Shown: positions 17,683 to 26,328, numbered from the stretch's first letter. The stretch is DNA of 64,000 bases from Thermomicrobiales bacterium (GCA_023957115.1 JAMLHN010000004.1:85551-149550), one strand, 5' to 3'. Notes: generated by a model not told the origin, from the sequence alone. Translations and numbers: made by a program.

Positions 17683-18060
17683 CTACTCCGATTTCGTCGT
17701 GCGCGTGCGCCCACGACCCTTTGTCGCTTCGATCCGATCGAGGGCGGCGCGAACGACCTCGAACCGATCCTCCAGAATCGCCTCGATCAATGGTTGTCCC
17801 TCAGAGTCCGGACCCGGCTCGCGCAACCATGCATCTCTGGCCGCGGCAGTGGGAAACGCGGACTGCACCCGATCAGCCAGGAGATCCAGCTCTTCGAGCC
17901 GGGCGCGGGATTCATATTGCGGAAAGCTCTTTCCCGCCTGCCAACGGGCAATCGACCGTTCCGAAATTTCGAGCGTCTGCGCCAGCTCGGCGCGGGATAA
18001 CCCGAGCCGCTGCAACACCTGGTCGATGAATCGATCGAGCTGTACCGACGTATCAAGCAT
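17683..18060 (-). CDS. Xre/MbcA/ParS-type antitoxin-like protein
   Basis: 125 residues. The N-terminal helix-turn-helix (LGLSRAELAQTLEISERSIARW) and the C-terminal toxin-binding region (DAWLREPGPD... PLIEAILEDRFEVVRAALDRI) match the Xre/MbcA/ParS antitoxin family. It is clearly paralogous to the protein at 25915-26262 (shared SRAE-A--L--SERS-ARW-AG--FPQ-ESRARLE pattern), which is paired with a RES toxin. Here the partner is instead a small membrane protein 2 bp downstream. ATG 18060 is chosen because similarity starts there; the longer frame upstream is translated from tandem repeats. Confidence 0.82.
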   Translation of the reverse strand: MLDTSVQLDRFIDQVLQRLGLSRAELAQTLEISERSIARWQAGKSFPQYESRARLEELDLLADRVQSAFPTAAARDAWLREPGPDSEGQPLIEAILEDRFEVVRAALDRIEATKGRGRTRTTKSE

Positions 18061-18128
18061 GGTTCGCTCACGAGTACGCGTCGACAAAACGCGCCGGGCC
18101 GTTGCGGGAAGCATGACAAACCCGGCGC

Positions 18129-18168
18129 CAATGGGCAATGGGCAATGGGCAATGGGCAATGGGCAATG
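18129..18168 (+). repeat. Heptamer tandem repeat CAATGGG, 5.7 copies
   Basis: Five perfect head-to-tail CAATGGG units (18129-18163) followed by a partial unit CAATG. The same heptamer in rotated, reverse-complement form (TTGCCCA) occurs at 35366-35386. Confidence 0.95.
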
Positions 18169-18298
18169 TGGTGACGATACCGCCAATCGTCCCGAGGGCA
18201 TTTTGTCTGCCCCCGGATGAGGGCTGCCCCCTCACGGCAGCAGAGCGTCCGGTCCGCACCTCCGGCCAATGGGTGCGTCTCACCGATCAGAGCGTCGC

Positions 18299-18383
18299 CA
18301 TGATGAACGTTGCTGAGTTCACCGCCATACCGCGGTGGCGCGCCGCTCCCCCTTGTCATGCTGAACGCAGTGAAGAATCTCTC
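18299..18383 (+). repeat. Dispersed intergenic repeat, copy A
   Basis: About 85 bp that align with 40789-40884 over their whole length, including CTTGTCATGCTGAACGCAGT; copy B has a 9-bp internal duplication and scattered substitutions. The 3' core (GTCATGCTGAACG-AGTGA-GAATCTC) recurs near 51655-51746. Confidence 0.85.
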
Positions 18384-18450
18384 ATCATCCCGGCCAATGT
18401 CCGCGTTTGACAGCCGGCGCATTGGCCGGTATGCTCGAATGAGTTCATAG

Positions 18451-18484
18451 AAAATCGATTTTCCCAGATGCGACAATCGATTTT
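18451..18484. promoter_or_regulatory. Two LacI-type operator palindromes
   Basis: AAAATCGATTTT (18451-18462) is a perfect 12-bp palindrome and a second site centred on AATCGATT (18475-18482) lies 22 bp away, two helical turns. Both have the A/T-flanked central CG of LacI-family operators. They stand upstream of the sugar-isomerase-like gene and the LacI regulator, fitting autoregulation of the operon. Confidence 0.7.
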
Positions 18485-18530
18485 GTCTCACTCGGGGAAT
18501 CAAATTCGACGGATCGAAAGGGGAGCGCAG

Positions 18531-19358
18531 TTGCTACGCTTGGGAGTCGTCTCGGACACGATCTCCAACGATTACGACCATGCAGCCAGCCGGGCAGCCG
18601 CCTGGGGATTGCCGCACGTCGAGGTCTTCAGCGTCTGGGATCGCCCGGTCATCGAACTGAACGATGACGAGATCGAGCGCATTGCCGCCATCAGCACCGA
18701 ACACGGGGTGACGGTCTCGAATCTCGCCACGTTGATCATGCGTGTCCCTGCGACCGATGCGGCTCGAGCGGAACAGCTCCAACAATTCGACCGGGCCGTG
18801 GAAATTGCCGGCATCCTGGGGCTCGACCGCATTCGCTGCTACGCATTTCTGAAAGAGCCGTCGCTCGATAGCGTTTGGGACCGAATCATCGACGCGTTGA
18901 ACGCGCTTCTGGAACGAGCCCGAGGCGCCAATATCACGCTGCTGCTCGAAAACAGCAGCTATGCCAATGTCCAGATGGCGACCGAGTCGCGCGCGGTGCT
19001 CGATGCCATCGTCGATCCACGCCTACAACTTCTGTGGGATCCCGGCAACGCCTTCGCGTTGGGCGATCCAACCCCGACGGTCGAAGCCTGGCATCTGCTC
19101 AAGGACCGCGTTGCCCATATCCACCTCAAAGACTCGGTCGCCCATGGCAGCAACCACTGGGTTCCGCTGGGGGAAGGCGCACTCGACCTCGACGGTCTGC
19201 TCGCCGCGATCACCACCGATGGCTACCGCGGCATCGTCTCTCTAGAGACGTATTTCGACGATCCCGATCCCGCCGTGCGTGAGGAGAAGACCCGTATCTC
19301 GGCAGAGAACCTGCATCGGGCAATCGCCGCATGTCCCGTGGACACGGAGAGCGCATAA
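18531..19358 (+). CDS. Sugar phosphate isomerase/epimerase-like TIM-barrel protein
   Basis: 275 residues of the AP-endonuclease-2 / xylose-isomerase-like TIM-barrel family. Metal-ligand segments are visible: LLLENSS (Glu), LLWDPGNAF (Asp), VAHIHLKDS (His, Asp) and VSLETYFDDP (Glu). Members isomerise or epimerise sugars and inositols. TTG 18531 is preferred: GGGGAG lies just upstream and the conserved LLRLGVVSD strand starts there; the ATG at 18468 lies inside the operator region. It heads an operon with a LacI regulator and an importer, so the imported solute may be carbohydrate-related. Confidence 0.85.
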   Translation: MLRLGVVSDTISNDYDHAASRAAAWGLPHVEVFSVWDRPVIELNDDEIERIAAISTEHGVTVSNLATLIMRVPATDAARAEQLQQFDRAVEIAGILGLDRIRCYAFLKEPSLDSVWDRIIDALNALLERARGANITLLLENSSYANVQMATESRAVLDAIVDPRLQLLWDPGNAFALGDPTPTVEAWHLLKDRVAHIHLKDSVAHGSNHWVPLGEGALDLDGLLAAITTDGYRGIVSLETYFDDPDPAVREEKTRISAENLHRAIAACPVDTESA

Positions 19359-19380
19359 GGCATTCGACAGGGCGAACGCG

Positions 19381-20448
19381 ATGGCTCCAGATTCCGTCAG
19401 CACGAATACACGGGGCAGACCGCACCGGCGACCGACGATGAGCGACATCGCCAAACAGTTGGGGATTGCGCCATCGACCGTTTCGAATGCGCTTTCCGGC
19501 CGCCGGTTCGTGGAGCCAGAGCTTCGACAACGCATTTTGGAGACCGCCGATGCGCTCGACTACCGGCCGTCGGGTATCGCCCGGGCGCTACGGTTGCAGC
19601 GCACCTCCACCATCGCCCTGATGGTCGCCGATTTCGGCAGCTCAAACTCCCTGCTCAGCGTCCGGGCGATCGAAGACGAGGCATTGCCGGAGAACTATCA
19701 GCTCATCATCTGCAATACGAGCTTCGATGAAGAGCGGGAAGCCCGGCATATCGATCTCCTGGTCGACCAGCGGGTCAACGGGGTGATCGTGATGTCCTCG
19801 TCGCTGCATGACGTCCATATCAAGCGGCTTCAGCAAGAGTCGATTCATACGGTCCAGCTCAGCCGGCGCAGCATGGATGTTTCCGCGGACTTCGTCGGCG
19901 TCAACAACTTCGCCGGTATCGAGAGCGCGCTCACGCATCTGTGGGAGCTGGGGCATCGGGAGATCGTCTTCCTGGGCGGACAACCGGAAACCTCATCGGT
20001 CACGCAGGAAAAGCTCCGCGCGTTCAATGACGGCATCGCCAAACGGGGAACGTCGCCTGCCCCATTTATCGCCACCGACTTCAGTTTCGAAGACGGTTAT
20101 CGCGCCATGGTCGAGCTGCTGGAGGATCCGGACCGCCGGTTCACCGCTGTGCTGGCTGTGAACGACATGACCGCGCTGGCAGCCATCGATGCCGCGCTGG
20201 AGCGTGGCCTACGCGTTCCGCAGGATCTCTCGGTGGTAGGCTGGGACGACTCCGTCCTCGCCTCGTTGCGGACCGTGCAGCTCACGACGGTCCGCCAGCC
20301 GATGTACGAGATGGGCCGCGCCGCCGCCCGGTTGCTTCTGCAACGCCTGAACGGCACGCGCGACGAACCGACCGCTCAGATTTTCGATCCGGAGCTGATC
20401 GTGCGCGGGACGACCGCGCCACCAGCGCACTCCGCGCCGACAGCCTAA
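19381..20448 (+). CDS. LacI-family transcriptional regulator
   Basis: 355 residues. The LacI helix-turn-helix and hinge are clear (TMSDIAKQLGIAPSTVSNALSGRRFV, followed by LDYRPSGIARALR), then a periplasmic-binding-protein-like sensor domain (TIALMVADFGSSN, VNGVIVMSSSLHD, AVLAVNDMTALAAIDAALERGLRVPQDLSVVGWDD). It lies 22 bp after the isomerase-like gene and before a binding-protein gene, and LacI-type palindromes occur upstream of the first gene. It therefore probably represses its own operon and responds to the imported solute or a breakdown product. Confidence 0.93.
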   Translation: MAPDSVSTNTRGRPHRRPTMSDIAKQLGIAPSTVSNALSGRRFVEPELRQRILETADALDYRPSGIARALRLQRTSTIALMVADFGSSNSLLSVRAIEDEALPENYQLIICNTSFDEEREARHIDLLVDQRVNGVIVMSSSLHDVHIKRLQQESIHTVQLSRRSMDVSADFVGVNNFAGIESALTHLWELGHREIVFLGGQPETSSVTQEKLRAFNDGIAKRGTSPAPFIATDFSFEDGYRAMVELLEDPDRRFTAVLAVNDMTALAAIDAALERGLRVPQDLSVVGWDDSVLASLRTVQLTTVRQPMYEMGRAAARLLLQRLNGTRDEPTAQIFDPELIVRGTTAPPAHSAPTA

Positions 20449-20559
20449 CGAAAGGGGCACCATCGCGGGCACTCTGCATTTCTCCGCCGGTTCTTGAGTT
20501 ACCCGACTGCAAACACGCGGCAAGACGTTCAAACGATTCGTTCGAAGAGGAGCGCACCT

Positions 20560-22194
20560 ATGACCAGACAATTTTCTACTGGACCGTCGATCACCCGGCG
20601 CAAGCTGATGAGCACCACGGCGACAGCCGCAGCATCGATTTCGGCCATGAAGCTGGTCGATTCGCTCGCTGCTCCAAACCCGGGCGCCACGATCGCCTTT
20701 TCGCGCTGGCAGACCGGCACCAACACCTTCGTGTTGCCGGTCAATGGCGATCCGTATCGCTGGCCGTTTGCTCCAGCGATCCCGAACATTCTGTTCAACA
20801 AGACGGTCTATAGCGGGCTGATCAAATACGATCTCGACGGTGTGACCCCTATCCCGGATCTGGCCACCGAATGGTCGACCGAGGATGCCATCACCTGGAC
20901 CTTCAACCTGCGCGACGATGTCACATGGCACGATGGGACCCCGTTCACGGCCGAAGATGTGAAGTTCACCTTCGATGCCATGCTCGATCCCGAAAACACC
21001 GTTACCAACCGCGGCGTGCTCGTTACGCTCACCTCGACCGAGGTGGTCGATCCGCATACGGTCACGCTGACCTTCAGCGAGCCGGTCGCATCGCTGCCGG
21101 TGGGATTGGGCTATCTGATCTTCATCCTGCCGAAGCATCTGCTGGACGGAACCGATCTCAACAACCCGGTCGATTTCGTCGCCAACCCGGTCGGCACCGG
21201 TCCGTTCATGTTCAAGGAATTCGTCTCCGGCGACCCCACCACGGTTATCCCCAACCCGGACTACTTCGGGCAGGTCGCTCAGGTCGAAGCCGTTGTCTTC
21301 AAGCAGGTACCGGATCTCAACACGCAGATGTTGCAAATCCGCACCGGTGAGCTCGATGTCGCCTTTCCGGAAGTGCAGCAGCTCGATGCGATCGAGGGGC
21401 TCGATACGGTCACGGTAACCACCTCGACCCCAATCCAGTACTTCTTCATCGGGTTCAACAATCGCCGTCCGATCTTCCAGGACAAGCTGGTGCGGCAGGC
21501 GCTGGCCCATGCGGTCGACCGGGAGGCCATTGTCGAGGCGGTCATTCAGGGAAATGCAACCCTGGCAACCGGGCCGATCAATCCGGCCATCGAATGGGCG
21601 TACAACCCCAACGTCACCACCTATGACTACGACGAGGATCGGGCTAGGGACCTCCTTGCGGAAGCTGGTTGGACCGAGGGATCGGGCGGCATTCTGGAGA
21701 AGGACGGCGAGCAACTCTCGTTCACCATTTACTCCACCGCCGGCAACAGCACACGCGAGCAGATCAACACAGCACTGCAGCAGTACTTCGCCGCCGTGGG
21801 CGCCGACGCGAAGCTCGAGTTCCTGGAGCCGAATGTCTTCGACCAGAACATGTTCTCGTTCGAGTTCGACGCGTTGATGCACTTCTCGCAGCTACAGCCG
21901 GATCCGGATCTGATCAATTACTACGGAACCGACCGGGGCAACAACTACTTCGGGTATTCGAATCCCGAAGTGGACGAGCTGCTGGCGCAGGGGCGAGCCA
22001 CGGTCGATCAGGCCGAGCGCGCCGAGATCTATGGACGGTTCCAGGAGATCCTGGCGGACGATCTGCCGGTCATCTTCTTCTACTACCCGCATGAAATCGA
22101 TGTGATCAACAACCGGGTGGAGAACTACCCGCCGCTCGATTTCCGCAATGCAACGCTCTATCTCAACCAGATTACGTTGAGCGACGCCTCCTAA
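20560..22194 (+). CDS. Peptide-type ABC transporter substrate-binding protein
   Basis: 544 residues, family 5 solute-binding protein with an N-terminal twin-arginine-like export signal (SITRRKLMSTTATAAASISA). Typical blocks are TWHDGTPFTAEDVKFTFDAML, the TSTPIQYFFIGFNNRRP strand and GYSNPEVDELLAQG near the end. ATG 20560 follows GAGGAG at good spacing. It is followed at 13 bp by its DppB permease. Its ligand is unknown; the LacI regulator and isomerase-like protein upstream point to a sugar-containing compound, while the M20 peptidase downstream points to a peptide. Confidence 0.93.
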   Translation: MTRQFSTGPSITRRKLMSTTATAAASISAMKLVDSLAAPNPGATIAFSRWQTGTNTFVLPVNGDPYRWPFAPAIPNILFNKTVYSGLIKYDLDGVTPIPDLATEWSTEDAITWTFNLRDDVTWHDGTPFTAEDVKFTFDAMLDPENTVTNRGVLVTLTSTEVVDPHTVTLTFSEPVASLPVGLGYLIFILPKHLLDGTDLNNPVDFVANPVGTGPFMFKEFVSGDPTTVIPNPDYFGQVAQVEAVVFKQVPDLNTQMLQIRTGELDVAFPEVQQLDAIEGLDTVTVTTSTPIQYFFIGFNNRRPIFQDKLVRQALAHAVDREAIVEAVIQGNATLATGPINPAIEWAYNPNVTTYDYDEDRARDLLAEAGWTEGSGGILEKDGEQLSFTIYSTAGNSTREQINTALQQYFAAVGADAKLEFLEPNVFDQNMFSFEFDALMHFSQLQPDPDLINYYGTDRGNNYFGYSNPEVDELLAQGRATVDQAERAEIYGRFQEILADDLPVIFFYYPHEIDVINNRVENYPPLDFRNATLYLNQITLSDAS

Positions 22195-22206
22195 CGAGGA
22201 TTTCCG

Positions 22207-23157
22207 ATGGCGCGCTACCTGCTCGGCCGGTTCCTACAATCGATCATGCTCCTGCTCATTGTGAGCATGGTGGTCTTTGTGATCATTCACAAGGCCCCGG
22301 GTATGCCTGCTGTTCTGGTGGATCCGGATTCATCGTCCGGGGCCCAGATCGAGCAGGCGCGCGCCAATCTCGGGCTCGACGATCCGATCGCCGTGCAATA
22401 TCTGCGCTGGCTCCGCAACGCCGTTCAGGGGAACTTTGGCTATTCGTATCAGTTGAAAACACCGGTCCTCGACCTGGTGCTGGAACGACTGCCAGCCTCG
22501 TTGCTCCTCTCCGGTTCGGCGTTGCTGCTGGCCACGCTCATTGCGCTGCCGGTCGGCATCTGGTGTGCCGTTCGCCCCAAAGGCATCGTCGATACGCTTT
22601 CGACGCTCGGAAGCTTTGTCGGCGTGTCGATTCCGGTTTTCTGGTTCGGTCTGCTTGCCATGATGCTCTTCTCGGTCCGGTGGGGGTTGCTCCCGACCGG
22701 GGGAATGAAAACGCTGAATACGCCGTTTTCGCTTTCCGACCGGATCGAGCATCTCATCCTGCCAGCGGTCGTGCTGAGTCTGGTCCCCATGGCGCAACTT
22801 CTGCGCTACACACGGTCGAGCATGCGCTCGGTCATGCGGCAGGACTATTTGCGCACTGCGCGCAGCAAAGGACTTTCGGAGCAATCCGTGCTCGCCCGGC
22901 ATGCGCTTCGGAATGCCCTCATTCCCGTTGTCACGGTTTTTGGCTTGTTGCTGCCGGCGACCGTCAGTGGAGCGCCGGTCACCGAGGCAATCTTTTCCTG
23001 GCCGGGGATGGGCCGGCTGGCGGTCGATGCCGCGTTCCAACGTGACTATCCCGTGATCATGGGGGTCACGCTCGTCGTATCCACCATGGTCATCGTGACC
23101 AATCTCCTGGTCGACATTGCCTACGCAATTCTCGACCCGCGCATCGAGCTGCACTGA
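22207..23157 (+). CDS. DppB-type ABC transporter permease
   Basis: 316 residues, DppB family. It starts MARYLLGRFLQSIMLLLIVS with the first helix, has the periplasmic segment HKAPGMPAVLVDPDS in place of the usual PGDP, and the EAA loop RTARSKGLSEQSVLARHALRN. Its stop overlaps the next gene's start by one base, showing translational coupling with DppC. Confidence 0.93.
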   Translation: MARYLLGRFLQSIMLLLIVSMVVFVIIHKAPGMPAVLVDPDSSSGAQIEQARANLGLDDPIAVQYLRWLRNAVQGNFGYSYQLKTPVLDLVLERLPASLLLSGSALLLATLIALPVGIWCAVRPKGIVDTLSTLGSFVGVSIPVFWFGLLAMMLFSVRWGLLPTGGMKTLNTPFSLSDRIEHLILPAVVLSLVPMAQLLRYTRSSMRSVMRQDYLRTARSKGLSEQSVLARHALRNALIPVVTVFGLLLPATVSGAPVTEAIFSWPGMGRLAVDAAFQRDYPVIMGVTLVVSTMVIVTNLLVDIAYAILDPRIELH

Positions 23158-24056
23158 TGCACGCGATGCAAACCAGCGTCACCACGGCGCACGTGAGCCC
23201 CCTGGAGCACAGCCGGCTCTCGCATCTACGCTCGATCCTGACGACATTCGCGCGCAATCACAAGATTGCGGCAGTTGCGGGCATCTTTTTGTTCGTCCTA
23301 AGCCTGGCTGTGGCATTTGCCCCGCAGATCGCCCCGTACGACCCAAATCAGATCAGTCTGCGGGACCGGCTGTTGGGACCAAGTCTCGATCACTATTTCG
23401 GGACCGACGAAAGCGGACGTGACAACTTCTCGCGGGTCCTCTACGGCGGTCGGATCTCGCTGGTCGTTGGACTGGCCGCGATGGTGATCTCGATCGCGCT
23501 CGGGACCGTTCTCGGGCTCATCGCGGGTTTCCGCGGCGGGATCGTCGACGCCGTCATCATGCGCGCGACCGATGGCATGCTTGCCATTCCGACGTTCTTC
23601 TTCGTCCTCATCGTACTGGCGGTCTATCAGTCGACCCTGACGACGATTTCCATCGTCATCGGCCTGACAAGCTGGATGGGCTGCACCCGTATCGTCCGGG
23701 GTGAGGTGCTTCGTACCCAGCATATGGAGTTCGTCACGGCCTCGATCGCTTCTGGCGCGTCCTCGGTGCGTGTGCTGGGGCGGCACATCCTGCCACAGGC
23801 CGTACCGGCCATCGTGGTGACCAGCACCTTCTGTATCGCCCAGGCGATCTTGCTCGAATCGACGCTGAGCTATCTCGGGCTCGGTATTCAACCACCCCAG
23901 GCAAGCTGGGGCAACATGCTCTCGAATGCCCAGGACTTCATTTTCACCGCTCCCATGCAGGCGGTCTATCCCGGGCTTGCCATTCTGCTCACCGTTCTCG
24001 CCTTCAACGCGCTGGGCGAAGGCATCCGCGAGGCCACCGACCAATCCGAACGTTGA
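23157..24056 (+). CDS. DppC-type ABC transporter permease
   Basis: 299 residues, DppC family: a basic cytoplasmic N-terminus, first helix IAAVAGIFLFVLSLAVAFAP, the YFGTDESGRDNFSRVLYGGR block and EAA region FVTASIASGASSVRVLGRHI. ATG 23157 overlaps the DppB stop; ATG 23166 is an alternative. It is the inner-membrane partner of the preceding DppB; no ATPase gene follows. Confidence 0.92.
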   Translation: MHAMQTSVTTAHVSPLEHSRLSHLRSILTTFARNHKIAAVAGIFLFVLSLAVAFAPQIAPYDPNQISLRDRLLGPSLDHYFGTDESGRDNFSRVLYGGRISLVVGLAAMVISIALGTVLGLIAGFRGGIVDAVIMRATDGMLAIPTFFFVLIVLAVYQSTLTTISIVIGLTSWMGCTRIVRGEVLRTQHMEFVTASIASGASSVRVLGRHILPQAVPAIVVTSTFCIAQAILLESTLSYLGLGIQPPQASWGNMLSNAQDFIFTAPMQAVYPGLAILLTVLAFNALGEGIREATDQSER

Positions 24057-24109
24057 TCTGTCCACAGGAACCCATTTACCTATTTAGAAGAGGAAAGGAA
24101 CCGCTCTCC

Positions 24110-25273
24110 GTGTCGATCGAAGCACTCAAGGCCGATATTGCCACCTACCAGCAGGCGTTGCTGGACGATCTCGATCGGGTGGTGCATCTCGATTCGTTCA
24201 GTACCGATAAGGAAGATGTCGACCGGGTCGGCGCGGCGTTCACGGAAATCCTGGAGCAGAGCGGCGCAACCGTCACCAACTATCCAAACGACACGTACGG
24301 CAATACTGTGGTTGCAACCATGACGGGTTCTGGCGCTGCAAAGATCATGATGCTGGGACATATGGACACGGTTCACAAACGGGGAGCGACCGACCGCTAT
24401 CCCTACCGCATCGAAGGCGATATCGCCTATGGTCCCGGCACGGAAGATATGAAGGCAGCCGATCTGATGGGCGCCTATACGATGCGTATGTTGCGGGACA
24501 CCGGCTACGACGCGTTCGGAACCCTGACCCTGGTGCTCAACCCGGATGAAGAGATCGGGTCCCCGAGCTCACGCACGCTGATCGAGGATCTGGCCCGCCA
24601 GCATGATGTCGTGCTGGTGCTGGAAGGACCGCAAACCCGCCGGGAGATCGTGAGCCGCCGCAAGGGCGGAGCCAAGTTCATCCTGACCGTCCACGGTCAG
24701 GCCGCGCACGCCGGAGTCGAACCGGAGCTGGGTCGTAATGCGTTGCTGGAGCTGGCGCATCAGATCATCGGTCTGCAGGCGCTGAACGATCCCGAAACCG
24801 GTACCACCGTCAACGTCTGCATCGCCCAGGGTGGCGAAGTGGCCAATGTCATTCCGGACACCGCCACCGCGACGATCGATGTACGGGTCCTGAATGCGGC
24901 CGAGGCGGAACGAATCGTGGACGCCATCCGCCAGCAGACCGAAACGACGACCGTTCCCGATGTGACCTGCACCCTCGAAGGCGGCTTCCTGCGTCCACCC
25001 ATGGAAAAGACCCCGGTTACCGAAAAGCTGATCGCGCTTGCTCAGCAATTTGCCGAGGACTGCGGTTTCACGCTCGAGGAAATCACAATGGGCGGCGGCA
25101 CGGATGGGAACTTCACCGCTGCGATCGGCGTGCCGACGCTCGACGGACTGGGTCCAGACGGCGGTCTGTCGCACAGCGAACGGGAATTCCTGGAGATCCC
25201 CAGCATCTGGGAGCGTATGGCCGTATTGACCTTGCTCATCAAACATATTTCCGAGCACGGCCTGGATGCCTGA
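24110..25273 (+). CDS. M20-family metallopeptidase (glutamate carboxypeptidase-like)
   Basis: 387 residues of the M20 family (CPG2/ArgE/DapE type). Metal and catalytic residues are visible: MLGHMDTVHKRG (His, catalytic Asp), the bridging Asp in PGTEDMKAAD, the catalytic Glu pair in NPDEEIGSPSS, and the C-terminal metal-ligand His in GGLSHSEREF. The dimerisation domain includes KFILTVHGQAAHAGVEPELG. GTG 24110 is chosen, with AGGAAAGG upstream; an in-frame ATG at 24053 overlaps the DppC end. It closes the LacI operon and likely hydrolyses the imported peptide or N-acyl amino acid in the cytoplasm. Confidence 0.9.
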   Translation: MSIEALKADIATYQQALLDDLDRVVHLDSFSTDKEDVDRVGAAFTEILEQSGATVTNYPNDTYGNTVVATMTGSGAAKIMMLGHMDTVHKRGATDRYPYRIEGDIAYGPGTEDMKAADLMGAYTMRMLRDTGYDAFGTLTLVLNPDEEIGSPSSRTLIEDLARQHDVVLVLEGPQTRREIVSRRKGGAKFILTVHGQAAHAGVEPELGRNALLELAHQIIGLQALNDPETGTTVNVCIAQGGEVANVIPDTATATIDVRVLNAAEAERIVDAIRQQTETTTVPDVTCTLEGGFLRPPMEKTPVTEKLIALAQQFAEDCGFTLEEITMGGGTDGNFTAAIGVPTLDGLGPDGGLSHSEREFLEIPSIWERMAVLTLLIKHISEHGLDA

Positions 25274-25299
25274 CGGACCGGCCTGGCTGGGACGCCGTC

Positions 25300-25902
25300 T
25301 CATTCACCCGTGGTGGCCACCCTCGACCAGTCGACGAACAGCGCCGGGTTCAGCGTTTCGACCAACGTCAGGCTCGAACCGGAATGTAGACAATCTGGAA
25401 AAATGATCAGGTTGCCCTCGGGAAAGCGGGTGCAGCTGGGCACGAGCATTGCTTCCGCCCGCTCCCGCGCCGCCCGGGCGATCCTGTGAGTGAGTACGTA
25501 ATCCGCGGGCCGGCAGAGATCCTCCGGCTGGATGTCCGGCGTGCAGACGCGTGCGCAGTCTGATCCGGCGCAGAGCACCAGCACCGCGCCCAGCTCGAGA
25601 TGGAGCTGGGAGATCGTTTGGTGCGCCAGTTTGGAAAGCGTGGCCGGGGTGGTGTGACGTAACCGTTCGCCGAGCGCGACGTGCAACGCCAACCCCGTAT
25701 AGAGAGCGGGCCAGATGTCATCCTCAGAAAAGCGGTCTCTGCCGGGGTGAAAGCGTCCGGTGACCAGCAACGAACCGGTGGCATCGTCGGCGGCATAGCG
25801 TCGCCCATGGCATCGCCAGACGTCACCCGACCATGGCCGGATCTCGGCAGCCTCGAGCAATGAGCGGAGCGCGCCAGCGGAACCAGTCCGCTCGCTCCTC
25901 AT
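25300..25902 (-). CDS. RES-domain toxin
   Basis: 200 residues of the RES family, whose members degrade NAD+ (MbcT-like). The conserved Arg-rich/aromatic pattern is visible: RYAADDATGSLLVTGRFHPG, then YTGLALHVALGE with the family Tyr and Glu, and later the VDWSRV tail. The gene follows an Xre/MbcA-type antitoxin on the same strand with 12 bp between them. Together they form an Xre-RES toxin-antitoxin module. It is convergent with the M20 peptidase gene (27 bp gap). Confidence 0.85.
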   Translation of the reverse strand: MRSERTGSAGALRSLLEAAEIRPWSGDVWRCHGRRYAADDATGSLLVTGRFHPGRDRFSEDDIWPALYTGLALHVALGERLRHTTPATLSKLAHQTISQLHLELGAVLVLCAGSDCARVCTPDIQPEDLCRPADYVLTHRIARAARERAEAMLVPSCTRFPEGNLIIFPDCLHSGSSLTLVETLNPALFVDWSRVATTGE

Positions 25903-25914
25903 CGGCCCGATAGC

Positions 25915-26262
25915 CTAGACGAAGATGCCGGCATCGAGTGCTTCGAGCGCCGCCTCGACACGGTCGAAACGACCGCGGAGCAACGCATCGATAGGCGCGA
26001 GCCCTCCAAAGTAGCCGCTTGGAGCATGAAGCCAGTCAATCGCCGCGTCCTCCTCGGTAAACGATTCACGCAGACGATCGGCCAGCGCGGTCATCGTTTC
26101 CAGACGAGCGCGCGACTCATGCTGCGGAAACGTATTCCCTGCCGTCCAGCGCGCTACCGAGCGCTCGGAAGCATCGAGGGCGCTGGCAAACTCTGCCCGG
26201 GAAATACCAAGCTCGGTCGTTAGACGCTCGATGAGCGGGGAAAGAGGGGCTGTAGCAATCAT
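25915..26262 (-). CDS. Xre/MbcA/ParS-type antitoxin of the RES module
   Basis: 115 residues with an N-terminal helix-turn-helix (LGISRAEFASALDASERSVARW) and the C-terminal toxin-binding domain (DAAIDWLHAPSGYFGGLAPIDALLRGRFDRVEAALEAL). AGGAG 7 bp before ATG 26262 fixes the start. The RES toxin follows directly. Palindromes in the upstream 70 bp fit autoregulation. Confidence 0.9.
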   Translation of the reverse strand: MIATAPLSPLIERLTTELGISRAEFASALDASERSVARWTAGNTFPQHESRARLETMTALADRLRESFTEEDAAIDWLHAPSGYFGGLAPIDALLRGRFDRVEAALEALDAGIFV

Positions 26263-26276
26263 GTCCGATCTCCTCG

Positions 26277-26328
26277 AATGACGATACGGACCGTCATTCT
26301 GTCCGGCAAATTATGGCCGACAGAATGA
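26277..26328. promoter_or_regulatory. Overlapping palindromes upstream of the Xre-RES operon
   Basis: AATGACG (26277-26283) pairs with CGTCATT (26292-26298), and TCATTCTGTC (26294-26303) pairs with GACAGAATGA (26319-26328). They share one half and lie 15-66 bp upstream of the antitoxin start, where Xre autorepression is expected. Confidence 0.65.

Larger units (their letters stand above)
18061..18530. other. Intergenic region holding tandem repeat, dispersed repeat and operators
   Basis: About 470 bp without a gene. It contains the CAATGGG heptamer array, a dispersed element copy at 18299-18383 and two LacI-type palindromes just before the sugar-isomerase-like gene; each is listed separately. 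Confidence 0.7.

Noticed and set aside
18129-18168. Possible CRISPR-like array
   Set aside because: The repeat unit is 7 bp and head-to-tail without spacers; no cas genes nearby.
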